Shown one piece after another: positions 34,492 through 46,308 of a stretch of 64,000 nucleotides of DNA (the first letter of the stretch is position 1; every line of letters begins with the position of its first letter). Made by a program: the position numbers and the translations under genes. The DNA lies in the NCBI GenBank assembly GCA_008107755.1, contig VIRH01000141.1, forward strand, positions 1-64,000, written 5' to 3'. The notes under the pieces were generated by a model. It saw only the letters and a program-made list of their open reading frames with translations. It was not told the DNA's origin and made no database searches. Origin of the DNA: Rhodobacterales bacterium. GTDB lineage: Bacteria; Pseudomonadota; Alphaproteobacteria; Rhizobiales; Stappiaceae.

Positions 34492-35709
34492 ATGGCCAAG
34501 ATCAAAGTCGATAATCCGGTCGTTGAACTCGACGGCGATGAAATGACCCGCATCATCTGGGACTTCATCAAGGAAAAGCTGATCCACCCCTATCTCGACA
34601 TCGACCTGCTCTACTACGACCTGTCGATCCAGAAACGCGACGAGACGGACGACCAGATCACCGTCGAGGCTGCCGAAGCGATCAAGAAGCATGGCGTCGG
34701 TGTCAAATGTGCGACGATCACTCCCGACGAAGCGCGCGTCGAGGAATTCGGGCTGAAGCGCATGTACCGCTCGCCCAACGGCACGATCCGAAACATTCTC
34801 GGCGGCGTGATCTTCCGCGAGCCGATCATCATGCAGAACGTGCCCCGTCTTGTGCCCGGTTGGTCGCAGCCGATCATCGTCGGCCGTCATGCCTATGGCG
34901 ATCAGTATCGCGCAACCGACTTCACCTTCCCCGGCAAGGGCAAGCTGACGATCAAGTTCGTCGGAGAGGACGGCACGGAGATCGAGCGCGATGTCTTCGA
35001 CGCACCGTCTTCCGGGGTTGCGATGGCGATGTACAATCTCGACGATTCCATCCGCGACTTTGCCCGCGCGTCGTTGAACTACGCCCTTCAGCGCAAGGTG
35101 CCCTGCTATCTCTCCACAAAGAACACCATCCTGAAAGCCTATGACGGCCGCTTCAAGGACCTGTTCCAGGAGATTTACGACGCCGAATTCAAGGACAAAT
35201 ACGCCGATGCCGGCATCTGGTACGAACACCGCCTGATCGACGACATGGTCGCCTCCGCCCTCAAGTGGTCCGGCGGCTATGTCTGGGCCTGCAAGAACTA
35301 TGACGGCGACGTGCAGTCCGATACCGTTGCGCAAGGCTTCGGCTCGCTGGGGCTCATGACCTCGGTCCTGATGACGCCGGACGGCAAGACCGTGGAAGCG
35401 GAAGCCGCCCACGGCACGGTGACGCGGCACTATCGCCAGCACCAGAAGGGCGAAAGCACGTCGACCAATTCCATCGCATCCATCTTCGCCTGGACGCGTG
35501 GCCTTGCCCACCGGGCGAAGCTTGACGGCAACGACAAGCTGGCCCGGTTTGCCAAGACGCTTGAATCCGTCTGCGTGAAGACGGTCGAATCCGGCTACAT
35601 GACCAAGGACCTCGCCCTGCTCGTCGGGCCGGATCAGGCCTGGATGACGACAACCGGCTTCCTCGACAAGATCGACGAGAATCTCCAGAAGGCGATGAGC
35701 GAACTCTGA
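34492..35709 (+). CDS. icd: NADP-dependent isocitrate dehydrogenase, homodimeric eukaryote-type
   Basis: This 405-residue TCA-cycle enzyme is of the subfamily II usual for rhizobia and relatives and like mitochondrial IDH2. Motifs: VELDGDEMTRIIW at the N terminus, substrate site SPNGTIRNILGG, GRHAYGDQYRATD, metal-binding DDMVASALK and the NADP-site AAHGTVTRHYRQHQKG. It is full length. It catalyses the same reaction as the monomeric enzyme at 22497-24713 but is unrelated in size. A 10-bp hairpin follows the stop. Confidence 0.97.
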   Translation: MAKIKVDNPVVELDGDEMTRIIWDFIKEKLIHPYLDIDLLYYDLSIQKRDETDDQITVEAAEAIKKHGVGVKCATITPDEARVEEFGLKRMYRSPNGTIRNILGGVIFREPIIMQNVPRLVPGWSQPIIVGRHAYGDQYRATDFTFPGKGKLTIKFVGEDGTEIERDVFDAPSSGVAMAMYNLDDSIRDFARASLNYALQRKVPCYLSTKNTILKAYDGRFKDLFQEIYDAEFKDKYADAGIWYEHRLIDDMVASALKWSGGYVWACKNYDGDVQSDTVAQGFGSLGLMTSVLMTPDGKTVEAEAAHGTVTRHYRQHQKGESTSTNSIASIFAWTRGLAHRAKLDGNDKLARFAKTLESVCVKTVESGYMTKDLALLVGPDQAWMTTTGFLDKIDENLQKAMSEL

Positions 35710-35721
35710 GGTTGAACGACT

Positions 35722-35745
35722 GGGCGGCGGCACTAGCCGCCGCCC
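35722..35745 (+). terminator. Hairpin after icd
   Basis: The perfect stem GGGCGGCGGC/GCCGCCGCCC with an ACTA loop starts 12 bases after the stop. There is no T-tract, so termination may be partial or the hairpin may protect the mRNA end. Confidence 0.55.
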
Positions 35746-35802
35746 ATTGCCCCTCTCCCCCGGTCACGATACGCTCGCGTTGCAGCGGGAGAGGACTGGC
35801 CG

Positions 35803-36411
35803 GTGCTGACGATCGAAAACCTGAGGACGCCGCTGGTCGGCCCTATCAGCCTGACACTTGAAGCCGGCAGTTGCACCGCGATCTCCGGCCCCTCCGGCGC
35901 GGGCAAGAGCCTGTTCCTGCGCGCCGTTGCCGATCTCGATGAAAATTCCGCCGACATCAGCCTGGAGGGCGCGAACCGAGACCGCTTTTCCGCGCCCGCC
36001 TGGCGCGCAAACGTCGCCTATGTGCCGGCTGAAAGCGGCTGGTGGGGCGATCGGGTTGAAGACCACTTCCAGAATATCCTGGGACAGGAAACACGCCTTG
36101 CGGCGCTCGGCCTGACGGGGGCTGCCGACTGGCAGGTCAGCCGGCTTTCCAGCGGCGAGAGACAGCGGCTCGCCCTGCTTCGTGCGCTGGAACACACGCC
36201 TCGCGTTCTGCTTCTTGACGAACCGACGGCCGCGCTTGATCCCGACTCGGTTGGCCGTGTGGAAGACCTCCTGAAACTGGAAATGAACGAGGGCCGCGCC
36301 GTCCTTATCGTCACCCACGACCCCGGCCAGCCGCAGCGGCTTGGAGGAAGGCGGTTCACGATGGCGGCCGGAAAGCTGTCTCCTGCGTCCACGGACCAGA
36401 TGGTCCGATGA
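35803..36411 (+). CDS. fetA: ABC transporter ATPase FetA-like (YbbL)
   Basis: This short 202-residue ATPase has Walker A GPSGAGKS, signature LSSGERQRL, Walker B VLLLDEPTAALDP and an H-loop IVTHDPGQ. Small size and pairing with a UPF0014 permease mark it as FetA, reported to work with FetB in iron export and oxidative-stress tolerance. The start is GTG with GGAGAGG upstream. It overlaps fetB by four bases. Confidence 0.88.
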   Translation: MLTIENLRTPLVGPISLTLEAGSCTAISGPSGAGKSLFLRAVADLDENSADISLEGANRDRFSAPAWRANVAYVPAESGWWGDRVEDHFQNILGQETRLAALGLTGAADWQVSRLSSGERQRLALLRALEHTPRVLLLDEPTAALDPDSVGRVEDLLKLEMNEGRAVLIVTHDPGQPQRLGGRRFTMAAGKLSPASTDQMVR

Positions 36412-37217
36412 GCGGCACCTATCACGTTCTGTCCTACTGGGACCTCGTGTTCGCCTCCGTCTTCCTGCTCCTCAATGCCGTCCTCTCGCTCGCACTCGAC
36501 CTGGGTCTGACCCGTACGCTTATCATCTCCGCAATCCGGATGTGCGTTCAGCTCATCCTTGTCGGACTGGTGCTGAAGGCGATCTTCTTTTCCGGATCAC
36601 TTCTGTGGACCCTTGTCGCCGCCGCCGTGATGAGCGCCTTCGCCGGCCGGGAAATCCATGCCCGCCAGAACCGCAGGCTCAAAGGTGTCTGGGGCCCCGG
36701 GCTCGGTGCGGGCACCATGCTGCTGTCGGCGGCACTGGTCTCGGCTTACGCGCTGGCCGCGCTGGTCCGGCCGGTGCCGGTCTGGGAGCCCCAATATGCC
36801 CTGCCCCTGTTCGGCATGGTCCTCGGCAGCACAATGACCGGTGTAAGCCTCGGGCTCGACACCCTGCATACGGCTCTGGCCAACGGCAAACCTGGCGTCG
36901 AGGCGCAATTGCTGCTGGGTCGCACGCGTTGGCAGGCCACCCGTCCGTTCGCGCGGCAGGCCCTTCGCGCCGGTTTCACGCCCATCATCAATTCCATGGC
37001 CGCAACCGGTGTCGTCTCCATGCCGGGCATGATGACGGGTCAGATCCTGTCGGGCGTCGACCCGCAGAACGCGGTCAAATACCAGCTCCTGATCATGTTC
37101 CTTCTGGGCGGCGCGACAGGGCTGGGCGTTCTTGGCGCCACATTCGGCAGCCTGTGGCGACTGACGGACGCCCGGCACCGCTTGCGGCTGGACAGGCTCG
37201 GAGGAGGACACTCGTGA
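36408..37217 (+). CDS. fetB: ABC transporter permease FetB-like (UPF0014/YbbM)
   Basis: This 269-residue membrane protein has about seven helices. UPF0014 features include LGLTRTLIISAIRMCVQLIL near the start and, towards the end, GMMTGQILSGVDPQNAVKYQ. It forms the membrane part of the FetAB transporter. The ATG overlaps the fetA stop and its own stop overlaps the GTG of the next gene, so fetA-fetB-GST is one tightly coupled operon. Confidence 0.9.
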   Translation: MSGTYHVLSYWDLVFASVFLLLNAVLSLALDLGLTRTLIISAIRMCVQLILVGLVLKAIFFSGSLLWTLVAAAVMSAFAGREIHARQNRRLKGVWGPGLGAGTMLLSAALVSAYALAALVRPVPVWEPQYALPLFGMVLGSTMTGVSLGLDTLHTALANGKPGVEAQLLLGRTRWQATRPFARQALRAGFTPIINSMAATGVVSMPGMMTGQILSGVDPQNAVKYQLLIMFLLGGATGLGVLGATFGSLWRLTDARHRLRLDRLGGGHS

Positions 37218-37855
37218 TCACGCTTTATGGTGCCGACTACTCGGTCTATGTCCGCTCGGTCCGCCTGGCGATGGAAGAAAAAGGCATCGAATACCGTCTC
37301 GTTCCGGTCGATGTCTTCGTACCCGAGGACGTCGGAGAGGATCACCTCGCCCGGCATCCCTTCGGCAAGATCCCTGCCCTCGACCATGACGGCTTCCAGC
37401 TTTATGAGACAGCTGCGATCCTGCGCTACGTCGATGAGGTCATGGACGGCCCCGCTCTTCAACCCGACGATCCGCGCCACCGGGCAAGAATGGACCAGAT
37501 CCTCTCAATCCTCGACAATTACGCGTATCCGACACTCGTCTGGGGCATCTATGTCGAGCGTGTCAGCAAGACCCGCTCCGGCGACACCGCAGACGAGGTC
37601 GCCATTGCCTCTGCAATGGGCCGTGCCAGGACGACGGTCAACGCGCTGGAGACATTTGCCCAGGACACGCCATTTCTTCTTGGCGAACGGCCAACGCTCG
37701 CCGATTGCCACGCTGCCCCCATGCTGAATCTCTTCCGGCAGGCCGAAGAAGGCACGCTTCTGCTGAAATCGTCCCCGAAACTCTCGGCCTTTCTCGACCA
37801 CTTCACCGAAAGAGAGAGCTTTCTTCGAACGGCGCCCTCTTCAGATAGCCGGTAA
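37214..37855 (+). CDS. Glutathione S-transferase family protein
   Basis: This 213-residue cytosolic protein has an N-terminal thioredoxin-like domain (ITLYGADYSVYVRSVRLAMEE, FGKIPALDHDGFQLYETAAI with the cis-Pro and the Glu-Thr glutathione site) and a C-terminal helical domain (FLLGERPTLADCHAAPM, N-capping box). The GTG start shares four bases with the fetB stop and has GGAGG upstream. Longer in-frame extensions lie inside fetB and are not used. Coupling to fetAB hints at a role in metal or oxidative stress. Confidence 0.93.
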   Translation: MITLYGADYSVYVRSVRLAMEEKGIEYRLVPVDVFVPEDVGEDHLARHPFGKIPALDHDGFQLYETAAILRYVDEVMDGPALQPDDPRHRARMDQILSILDNYAYPTLVWGIYVERVSKTRSGDTADEVAIASAMGRARTTVNALETFAQDTPFLLGERPTLADCHAAPMLNLFRQAEEGTLLLKSSPKLSAFLDHFTERESFLRTAPSSDSR

Positions 37856-37873
37856 CTGCGCTGCCAGCACCCG

Positions 37874-38569
37874 TCAGCTGTCCAGCGCGCAGTCAAGCGC
37901 AGCCTGCGCATGCAGGACAGTCGTGTCGAAGGACGGGACCTCGAAATCTTCCGCCTTCACCAGAAGGCCGATTTCCGTGCAGCCAAAGATGACGCCGTCC
38001 GCCCCCTTCGCGGTTTCCTTGCGCACCACCTCAAGAAACGTTTCCTTGGAATCCGCCCATATTTCTCCGCGGCACAGTTCCTCGTAGATGATCCGATGGA
38101 TCTCCGCCCGATCATCCGCATCTGGAATGCGCGCCTCGATCCCGTGCCTGTCCCGAAGGTGGCCCTTGTAGAAATCCTGCTCCATCGTGTAGCAGGTGGC
38201 GAGCAGGAGCGGCGCCTTGCAGCCAGCGTCCTTGATCGCCGGCGCGGTGCTGTCGGCAATGTGGATCAGTCTGATCCCGACGGCGTCCTCGACCTCCTGC
38301 GCCATCTTGTGCATCGTGTTGGTGCAGATGACGAGACACTCCGCCCCGCCCCGCTCCAGATTGCGGGCCGCCGCCACCATCATGTCCGTTGCCTTGCCCC
38401 AGTCGCCGGCCGCCTGCGCGGCCTCGATCTCGGCAAAGTCGAACGACCAGAGCAGGCATTTGGCAGAGTGCAGGCCGCCAAGCCGCTCGCGCGCCATGCG
38501 ATTGAGGGTCTGATAGTAGACCGACGTGCTTTCCCAGCTCATCCCGCCGAGCAATCCGATGGTTTTCAT
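37874..38569 (-). CDS. Aspartate/glutamate racemase family protein (YgeA/RacX-like)
   Basis: This 231-residue amino-acid racemase has the family start IGLLGGMSWESTSVYY and the two catalytic cysteines in VICTNTMHKM and IFGCTEIGLL. It belongs to the broad-specificity group rather than MurI. It is convergent with the GST gene (18 bases between stops). No strong ribosome site is visible before the ATG. Confidence 0.9.
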   Translation of the reverse strand: MKTIGLLGGMSWESTSVYYQTLNRMARERLGGLHSAKCLLWSFDFAEIEAAQAAGDWGKATDMMVAAARNLERGGAECLVICTNTMHKMAQEVEDAVGIRLIHIADSTAPAIKDAGCKAPLLLATCYTMEQDFYKGHLRDRHGIEARIPDADDRAEIHRIIYEELCRGEIWADSKETFLEVVRKETAKGADGVIFGCTEIGLLVKAEDFEVPSFDTTVLHAQAALDCALDS

Positions 38570-38912
38570 TATACGGTGCTGCCTGTTTATCGTCTCTTGC
38601 GAGCCGGAGTATGCATTCCTGATGCCTTGGAGACTGGCCGTGCCTGAATCATTTTCTCAAGAGCGCCCTTTTGTCTTTTCATCCAAATAACTTACTCGCG
38701 TTTTCGCAAGCGCTTTCCTGCGGCCATACGGCGGCTTGAAAACCGCGTATATCTTCGCCGCGATACATCCGGAGCATCTGAAACCACTGGCGACCTGCGC
38801 ACTTCTGAGGAAGCGGTACGAGTGCTGAAATTTCGTCGACGTCCTGAGCGGGCCGAGAGTTCTTTCCGGACCGGCAATCCGCTATATGAGCCGCTCCCGC
38901 CGGGCTTCTCCC
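38570..38912. other. Intergenic region, no gene seen
   Basis: This 343-bp gap lies between two minus-strand genes. Frames crossing it have poor, Arg/Ser-rich composition typical of chance. It should hold the promoter of the racemase gene and the end of the channel transcript; no clear terminator was found. Confidence 0.35.
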
Positions 38913-40247
38913 TTACTGATCGAAGTCCTTGAAAAGGTCGGGGCGGACATCCTTGGTCTTGTCGCCGGAGCCATCGTCAGCGTTCTTGCCATCGTCTTCC
39001 CCGAACAGCTCCGGCTCCAGTTTCGCGTCCTCGCCCGAGGCGAAGACCCCGGCCTGCTGCAGCTCTTCCTCCGCAATTTCTCCCAACACTTTCTTGCCTG
39101 CGAGTGCCCGATCTCGCGCCTCGTCCATGATCTTCTTCGCCAGCGCCTCATCCCGGTCCATCAACTGCCGTAGCGCATCCGCCTCGAGAACCAGAAGCTG
39201 CGAATCCCGGTAGGCGGTGACCTTGGCTGTGCGCCGGGTCTGGTTGATCAGGGCGAGTTCACCGAAGAAGCTGCCCTCCCCGAGATAGACGACGTCGTGA
39301 GGCAGCTTGATCTCCACCTCGCCTTGCGAAACGAAATACATCTTGTCCGCGACATCTCCGCGGTCGGCGATCATCACCCCCTTGCGCACGCTCTGTGCCT
39401 GCAGCAACTTGGTGACCTCCGCGATTTCCGTCGCCTTCAGATCCTCGAACAGTGGCACACGGGCAACCATGGACCAGGTGACCACGAAGTCGCGACTGTG
39501 GATCTCGCGCGCAAAGGCCGAGGCGATGATGCCGACCGGCAGCGCGATCAACCCGTAGCCGAGCAGCATGACCACGTTGCTGACCACCTTACCGAGGCCG
39601 CTGACCGGCACGACATCGCCGTAGCCGACGGTCGTCACGGTCGTGATCGCCCAGTAGATGCCCGACAGGATCGAGCGGAACTTTTCCGGCTGATCGTCAT
39701 GTTCGACAAGATACATGAGGGTTGCGGACAGGAGAATGACCCCGAAGATGATCATCGTCGAGCCGAGCAACGCCCGCCGTTCCGACGCAACCGCGGAAAA
39801 CAGCGACCTCAGCGCTGGAGAATAGCGGGCAAGCTTCAGAAACCTCAGCAACCGCAGAACCACGACCATCGTCACGGCGCGATCTGGCAGGAAGACGACA
39901 AAAAGAAGCGGCAAGGCGCCGATCAGGTCGATGATCGCGTCCGGCTGAAGCGCATAGCGCATACGTGACCAGAAAGGCCCGTAGCGCCGCAAGGGAGGAT
40001 GAAGATTGGCGACATAGAGGCGCAGGATATATTCGATAAGAAAGACGGCGCCGCAGATGATCTGGAAAAACCACAGATGCTTGCCGAAGCCCGTTCGGAT
40101 TTCCGGCACTGTTTCCAGAACGGCCAGGAAGATATTTGCCAGGATCAGGAAAATCAGAAGCTGACGCAATGCACCGGACGCAATCTTCCGCTTTCCGGTA
40201 TCTTCCAGAATTTCGTAAAGCGCCCGCTTCAGTCCCTCCCTGCGCAC
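38913..40247 (-). CDS. Cyclic-nucleotide-gated potassium channel
   Basis: This 444-residue inner-membrane channel has six helices: S1 near 30-45, S4 with regularly spaced Arg (LRLLRFLKLARYSP, 131-144), and a pore with the K+ filter TVGYGD at 206-211. A C-terminal cyclic-nucleotide-binding domain (about 265-390) has the phosphate-binding cassette GSFFGELALINQTRRTA, which keeps the Glu and Arg needed for cAMP. An acidic tail (FGEDDGKNADDGSGDK) is extra. It resembles MlotiK1 but is longer by about 90 residues, mostly in that tail. The start is GTG. Confidence 0.92.
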   Translation of the reverse strand: MRREGLKRALYEILEDTGKRKIASGALRQLLIFLILANIFLAVLETVPEIRTGFGKHLWFFQIICGAVFLIEYILRLYVANLHPPLRRYGPFWSRMRYALQPDAIIDLIGALPLLFVVFLPDRAVTMVVVLRLLRFLKLARYSPALRSLFSAVASERRALLGSTMIIFGVILLSATLMYLVEHDDQPEKFRSILSGIYWAITTVTTVGYGDVVPVSGLGKVVSNVVMLLGYGLIALPVGIIASAFAREIHSRDFVVTWSMVARVPLFEDLKATEIAEVTKLLQAQSVRKGVMIADRGDVADKMYFVSQGEVEIKLPHDVVYLGEGSFFGELALINQTRRTAKVTAYRDSQLLVLEADALRQLMDRDEALAKKIMDEARDRALAGKKVLGEIAEEELQQAGVFASGEDAKLEPELFGEDDGKNADDGSGDKTKDVRPDLFKDFDQ

Positions 40248-40367
40248 AGTAATCCCCGTCTCGTCTTCATTGACCTCATGAATAGCCGAAGAAGCCCCGG
40301 CGACAAAGCCGAGAGGGCCGCCGGGCGGGAATTATCCTGCGATCTGTTGCTGACGCACGCCTCATGA

Positions 40368-41603
40368 TCATGCGGACAGTCGCGCGCCGGCATCGATGAT
40401 GCGAGGCGGGGCGGCGACGAGAAGGGCGTCTGCGTCCCGGCGATGGCTGCGGTTGCGGCCACGCCTCTTCGCGAGATAAAGCGCATGATCGGCGGCGTCA
40501 TAGAGACTGTCGAACACCCGGCCCGACGTCGATGTGTCGGAAAGCCCGACGCTGGTGGTAAAGAAAATCCGGCCGTCCTTGCCCGGCACCTTCAAAATGG
40601 AAACGCCGAGGCACACCTTCCTGGCCAGCCGGTCCATATCCGGCCCCTGGCGCCCCATCACGTAGACGGCGAACTCCTCGCCGCCAATCCGGCCGCAGAT
40701 CACACGGGGACCCTCCAGTGCCAGAAGAAAACCGGCAAAGGCCTGCAACACCCGGTCACCAACAAGATGGCCGTGGCGATCATTTATCCGCTTGAAGCGG
40801 TCGAGGTCGAACACCATCAGCGTGCCGGCGGCGTCGGTCGTTTGCAGATGCGACTGCACGAGATCGACAAAGGCCCGCCGGTTCCACAGGCCCGTGAGCG
40901 CGTCCGTATTGGCAAGGTGCTGAACCCTGATCTCGACCCGCTCCTTGGCAAGGACAAGGCAGACAAAGGCAACAGCCACCGTGTGCAGCAACGACAGGAC
41001 CACCATCACGAACAGCCAACGCGAAATGGGCATGGACGTTGTCAGGTCGATCGGATCGAAGACGGGAAACGGTAACGCGCCGAAATGCACAAGGGAAAAA
41101 CTGCCGAAGACCAGCACCCCGGCCCAGGCGCTCGGCAGGCGCTCACCTTTCTTTCCCCGGCCGCATTCTGCGGCAGCCAGCGCGAAGAAGACGCCCGCCG
41201 CGGAAAAGATGTAAAGCTGGCGAACCAGAGCCATCCTCTCGAAGGAGGTATCGAGCACGATACCGGTCGGGAGCAGGCCGAAAATTACCAACAGAGGAAA
41301 AAGAACCGGAGCCGGCCGGCCGAAGAACGTGCGCGTGCCCAGCCATGCACAGGCAAGTCCTGTCAGGAACAGCAGACATCCGAGATAGTCGCTCATCCAA
41401 AGCGGAAAGTACGGCCGAAGAACAATGAGAATGCCGCCTAAGGCCGGGGACCAGAAGGACAACGCCCAGAACTTGAGATGTGTCGCTCCCGGCGAGGTCT
41501 GGAGCGCGCAGCTGATGACGATAAGAAAGAAGACATAGACGAGCGACAGGCACAGCAAGGTGGCCGGCACCGACAGGATCAACTCCAATTGGCTGCTCCG
41601 CAC
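40368..41603 (-). CDS. Membrane-bound diguanylate cyclase
   Basis: This protein of about 411 residues has an N-terminal membrane region with six or seven helices (LILSVPATLLCLSLVYVFFL onward) and a GGDEF domain with LANTDALTGLWNRRAF, FDLDRFKRINDRHGH and the active site IGGEEF. It should make c-di-GMP. No RxxD inhibition site is obvious. The start is uncertain: GTG at 41603 lies shortly before the first helix; a TTG at 41693 would add a Cys-rich stretch that looks non-coding. Confidence 0.88.
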   Translation of the reverse strand: MRSSQLELILSVPATLLCLSLVYVFFLIVISCALQTSPGATHLKFWALSFWSPALGGILIVLRPYFPLWMSDYLGCLLFLTGLACAWLGTRTFFGRPAPVLFPLLVIFGLLPTGIVLDTSFERMALVRQLYIFSAAGVFFALAAAECGRGKKGERLPSAWAGVLVFGSFSLVHFGALPFPVFDPIDLTTSMPISRWLFVMVVLSLLHTVAVAFVCLVLAKERVEIRVQHLANTDALTGLWNRRAFVDLVQSHLQTTDAAGTLMVFDLDRFKRINDRHGHLVGDRVLQAFAGFLLALEGPRVICGRIGGEEFAVYVMGRQGPDMDRLARKVCLGVSILKVPGKDGRIFFTTSVGLSDTSTSGRVFDSLYDAADHALYLAKRRGRNRSHRRDADALLVAAPPRIIDAGARLSA

Positions 41604-41858
41604 GCATCGATCATTTGAAACACTCGTCCCCGGAATTGCGCCGGTGGGCTGTCCTGCCGTCAGGCAGTTGCAACACCTTTGTGTACCGGCCAACGCCCCT
41701 GGTAATTTTGACAGGACAATGCGTCAGGTTTCAGCGCAATACAAGGGCTGCACTGATCAGGGCCCAGGCTTTCCGAAAACAAAAAGAAGCCGGTGTAAGG
41801 TTGCGTACTCCGGCTTCCATGAGCGTTCGAGACGCTGTCACGAAATCAGGTCCCGGCG

Positions 41859-44516
<2,658 letters not shown>

Positions 44517-44917
44517 TCAGGTCTCTTGTCGGTCCGGGCCCTGAGGTCGGGCCTGTTGAAATTCGTCTGGAGGCACGTTTTCGCCTCAATCGATCGGAAC
44601 AGCCTTTTAACTTTGACCTCAAACCCTGTCCAGCGGTAGCGCACCCACACGCGCCCTCCTGACCGCGCTTTTTTCAAAGACGTTGCCGAACCATCGCAGT
44701 CCCGCGCGCGGCGTCAGAAAACGGGATGCGCCGTCGCGGATCCGGCAAAGGGTTTTTGACACCCCGGCTCAGTCGGATTGGCATCAATCCAGTCGACCTC
44801 GAACCTGTCCCCTGCACGAACCACCCATAAATGCAAAGCCCCCCTCCCGAAACCGGAAGGGGGTCCTTGGAAGACCGGACAAGGGGTCCGGGATCTGAAA
44901 AGTCGAAAAAGAGCGGC
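44517..44917 (-). other. recA-alaS intergenic region with weak recA terminator
   Basis: This gap of 401 bp has no convincing gene. On the minus strand a CCCCCTTCC...GGGAGGGGG hairpin (44840-44863) followed by GCTTTGCATTT lies about 55 bases after the recA stop and may be its terminator, although the T-tract is weak. The rest should carry the alaS promoter. Confidence 0.45.
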
Positions 44918-45991
44918 TTAATCCGCCGAATCTTCTTCCGATCCGGCATCCGGATCGATGATCGCATCGGCAATCAGGCCCGCATTCTGGCGGATAGCCA
45001 ATTCGATTTCCGCGGCAATTTCCGGATTATCCCTCAGGAACTGCTTGGAATTCTCGCGGCCCTGGCCGAGGCGCTGACTGTTGTAGGAGAACCAGGCGCC
45101 CGATTTCTCCACGATGTTGCCCTTGACGCCGAGGTCGATCAGCTCGCCCATCTTGGAAACGCCCTCGCCATAGACGATATCGAACTCGACCTGACGGAAG
45201 GGAGGTGCAAGCTTGTTCTTGACCACCTTGACCCGGGTCTGGTTGCCGACCACTTCGTCCCGGTCCTTGATCGATCCGATGCGGCGGATGTCGAGGCGTA
45301 TGGAGGCGTAGAACTTCAGCGCGTTGCCGCCTGTCGTTGTTTCGGGCGAGCCGAACATCACGCCGATCTTCATGCGGATCTGGTTGATGAAGATCACCAT
45401 GCACTTCGACTTGGAGATCGAAGCGGTGAGCTTGCGCAGGGCCTGGCTCATCAATCGAGCCTGCATGCCCGGCAGGCTGTCGCCCATCTCGCCTTCCAGC
45501 TCGGCCTTCGGCGTCAGGGCCGCGACGGAGTCGATGACCAGAACGTCGATCGCACCCGAGCGCACCAGCGTGTCGGCGATCTCAAGGGCCTGCTCGCCGG
45601 CGTCCGGCTGCGAAATGAGGAGATTGTCGATGTCGACGCCGAGTTTGCGTGCATAGATCGGGTCGAGAGCATGCTCCGCATCGATGAAGGCGCAGATACC
45701 GCCCCCTTTCTGGGCTTCGGCGACGGTGTGCAGCGCAAGCGTCGTCTTGCCCGAGGACTCCGGACCGTAGATCTCGACGACACGGCCCCGCGGCAATCCA
45801 CCGATCCCGAGGGCGATGTCGAGACCGAGCGATCCGGTCGACACCGACTGAATCTCGACAGCCTGACCCTGCCCCATCTTCATGATGGAGCCTTTACCGA
45901 AGGCCCTCTCAATCTGGCTGAGCGCTGCATCAAGCGCTTTTGTCTTATCCATCTGGCTGCTTTCTACGAGACGAAGTGTACTTTGTGACAT
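44918..45991 (-). CDS. recA: Recombinase A
   Basis: This is a 357-residue DNA-dependent ATPase for homologous recombination and LexA cleavage in the SOS response. Walker A is GPESSGKT (76-83), Walker B is in VLVIDSVAAL, loop L2 is FGSPETTTGG, and the acidic C terminus ends DPDAGSEEDSAD. AAGGAG lies 8 bases before the ATG; a second Met at residue 14 also fits the shorter start used in some relatives. Its promoter carries a LexA-like box. Confidence 0.98.
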   Translation of the reverse strand: MSQSTLRLVESSQMDKTKALDAALSQIERAFGKGSIMKMGQGQAVEIQSVSTGSLGLDIALGIGGLPRGRVVEIYGPESSGKTTLALHTVAEAQKGGGICAFIDAEHALDPIYARKLGVDIDNLLISQPDAGEQALEIADTLVRSGAIDVLVIDSVAALTPKAELEGEMGDSLPGMQARLMSQALRKLTASISKSKCMVIFINQIRMKIGVMFGSPETTTGGNALKFYASIRLDIRRIGSIKDRDEVVGNQTRVKVVKNKLAPPFRQVEFDIVYGEGVSKMGELIDLGVKGNIVEKSGAWFSYNSQRLGQGRENSKQFLRDNPEIAAEIELAIRQNAGLIADAIIDPDAGSEEDSAD

Positions 45992-46039
45992 GGCTCACGC
46001 TCCTTATTCCATGATGGACGAGCTGTTTCAATGAAAGCG

Positions 46040-46068
46040 TTTGTACACTTTTTGTTCCATTTTGACAA
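46040..46068 (-). promoter_or_regulatory. recA promoter with LexA-like (SOS) box
   Basis: On the minus strand, -35 TTGTCA (46063-46068), a 17-base spacer and -10 TACAAA (46040-46045) form a good sigma-70 promoter about 50 bases before the ATG. Inside it GAAC-N7-GTAC (46043-46057) closely matches the alphaproteobacterial SOS box (GAAC-N7-GAAC), with one changed base. LexA bound there would block RNA polymerase. Confidence 0.7.
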
Positions 46069-46308
46069 GACCGCGAAAATATCTGAAATAAAAAGGGAAA
46101 TGCATTTGTGTTTCCAATATGTTCTCGTGTGCGCCACAAAAACTGACGCAACGTCATTTTTTAATTTGAATCGGACACTTTCGCTCCGGCACGCAGAATC
46201 GCCTCGTGCCGGGCCTGCACTATTGCGGACGCCATTGCGATCTGATAGCCCGCGTTGGCCCGTTTCCGTCGTCGGCGGTGCGCCGAATTTACCCGAGGGT
46301 TCAGATCC

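Noticed and set aside
44674..44973. 99-codon frame overlapping the recA 3' end
   Set aside because: It runs through the recA coding end and terminator hairpin in another frame and has non-coding composition.
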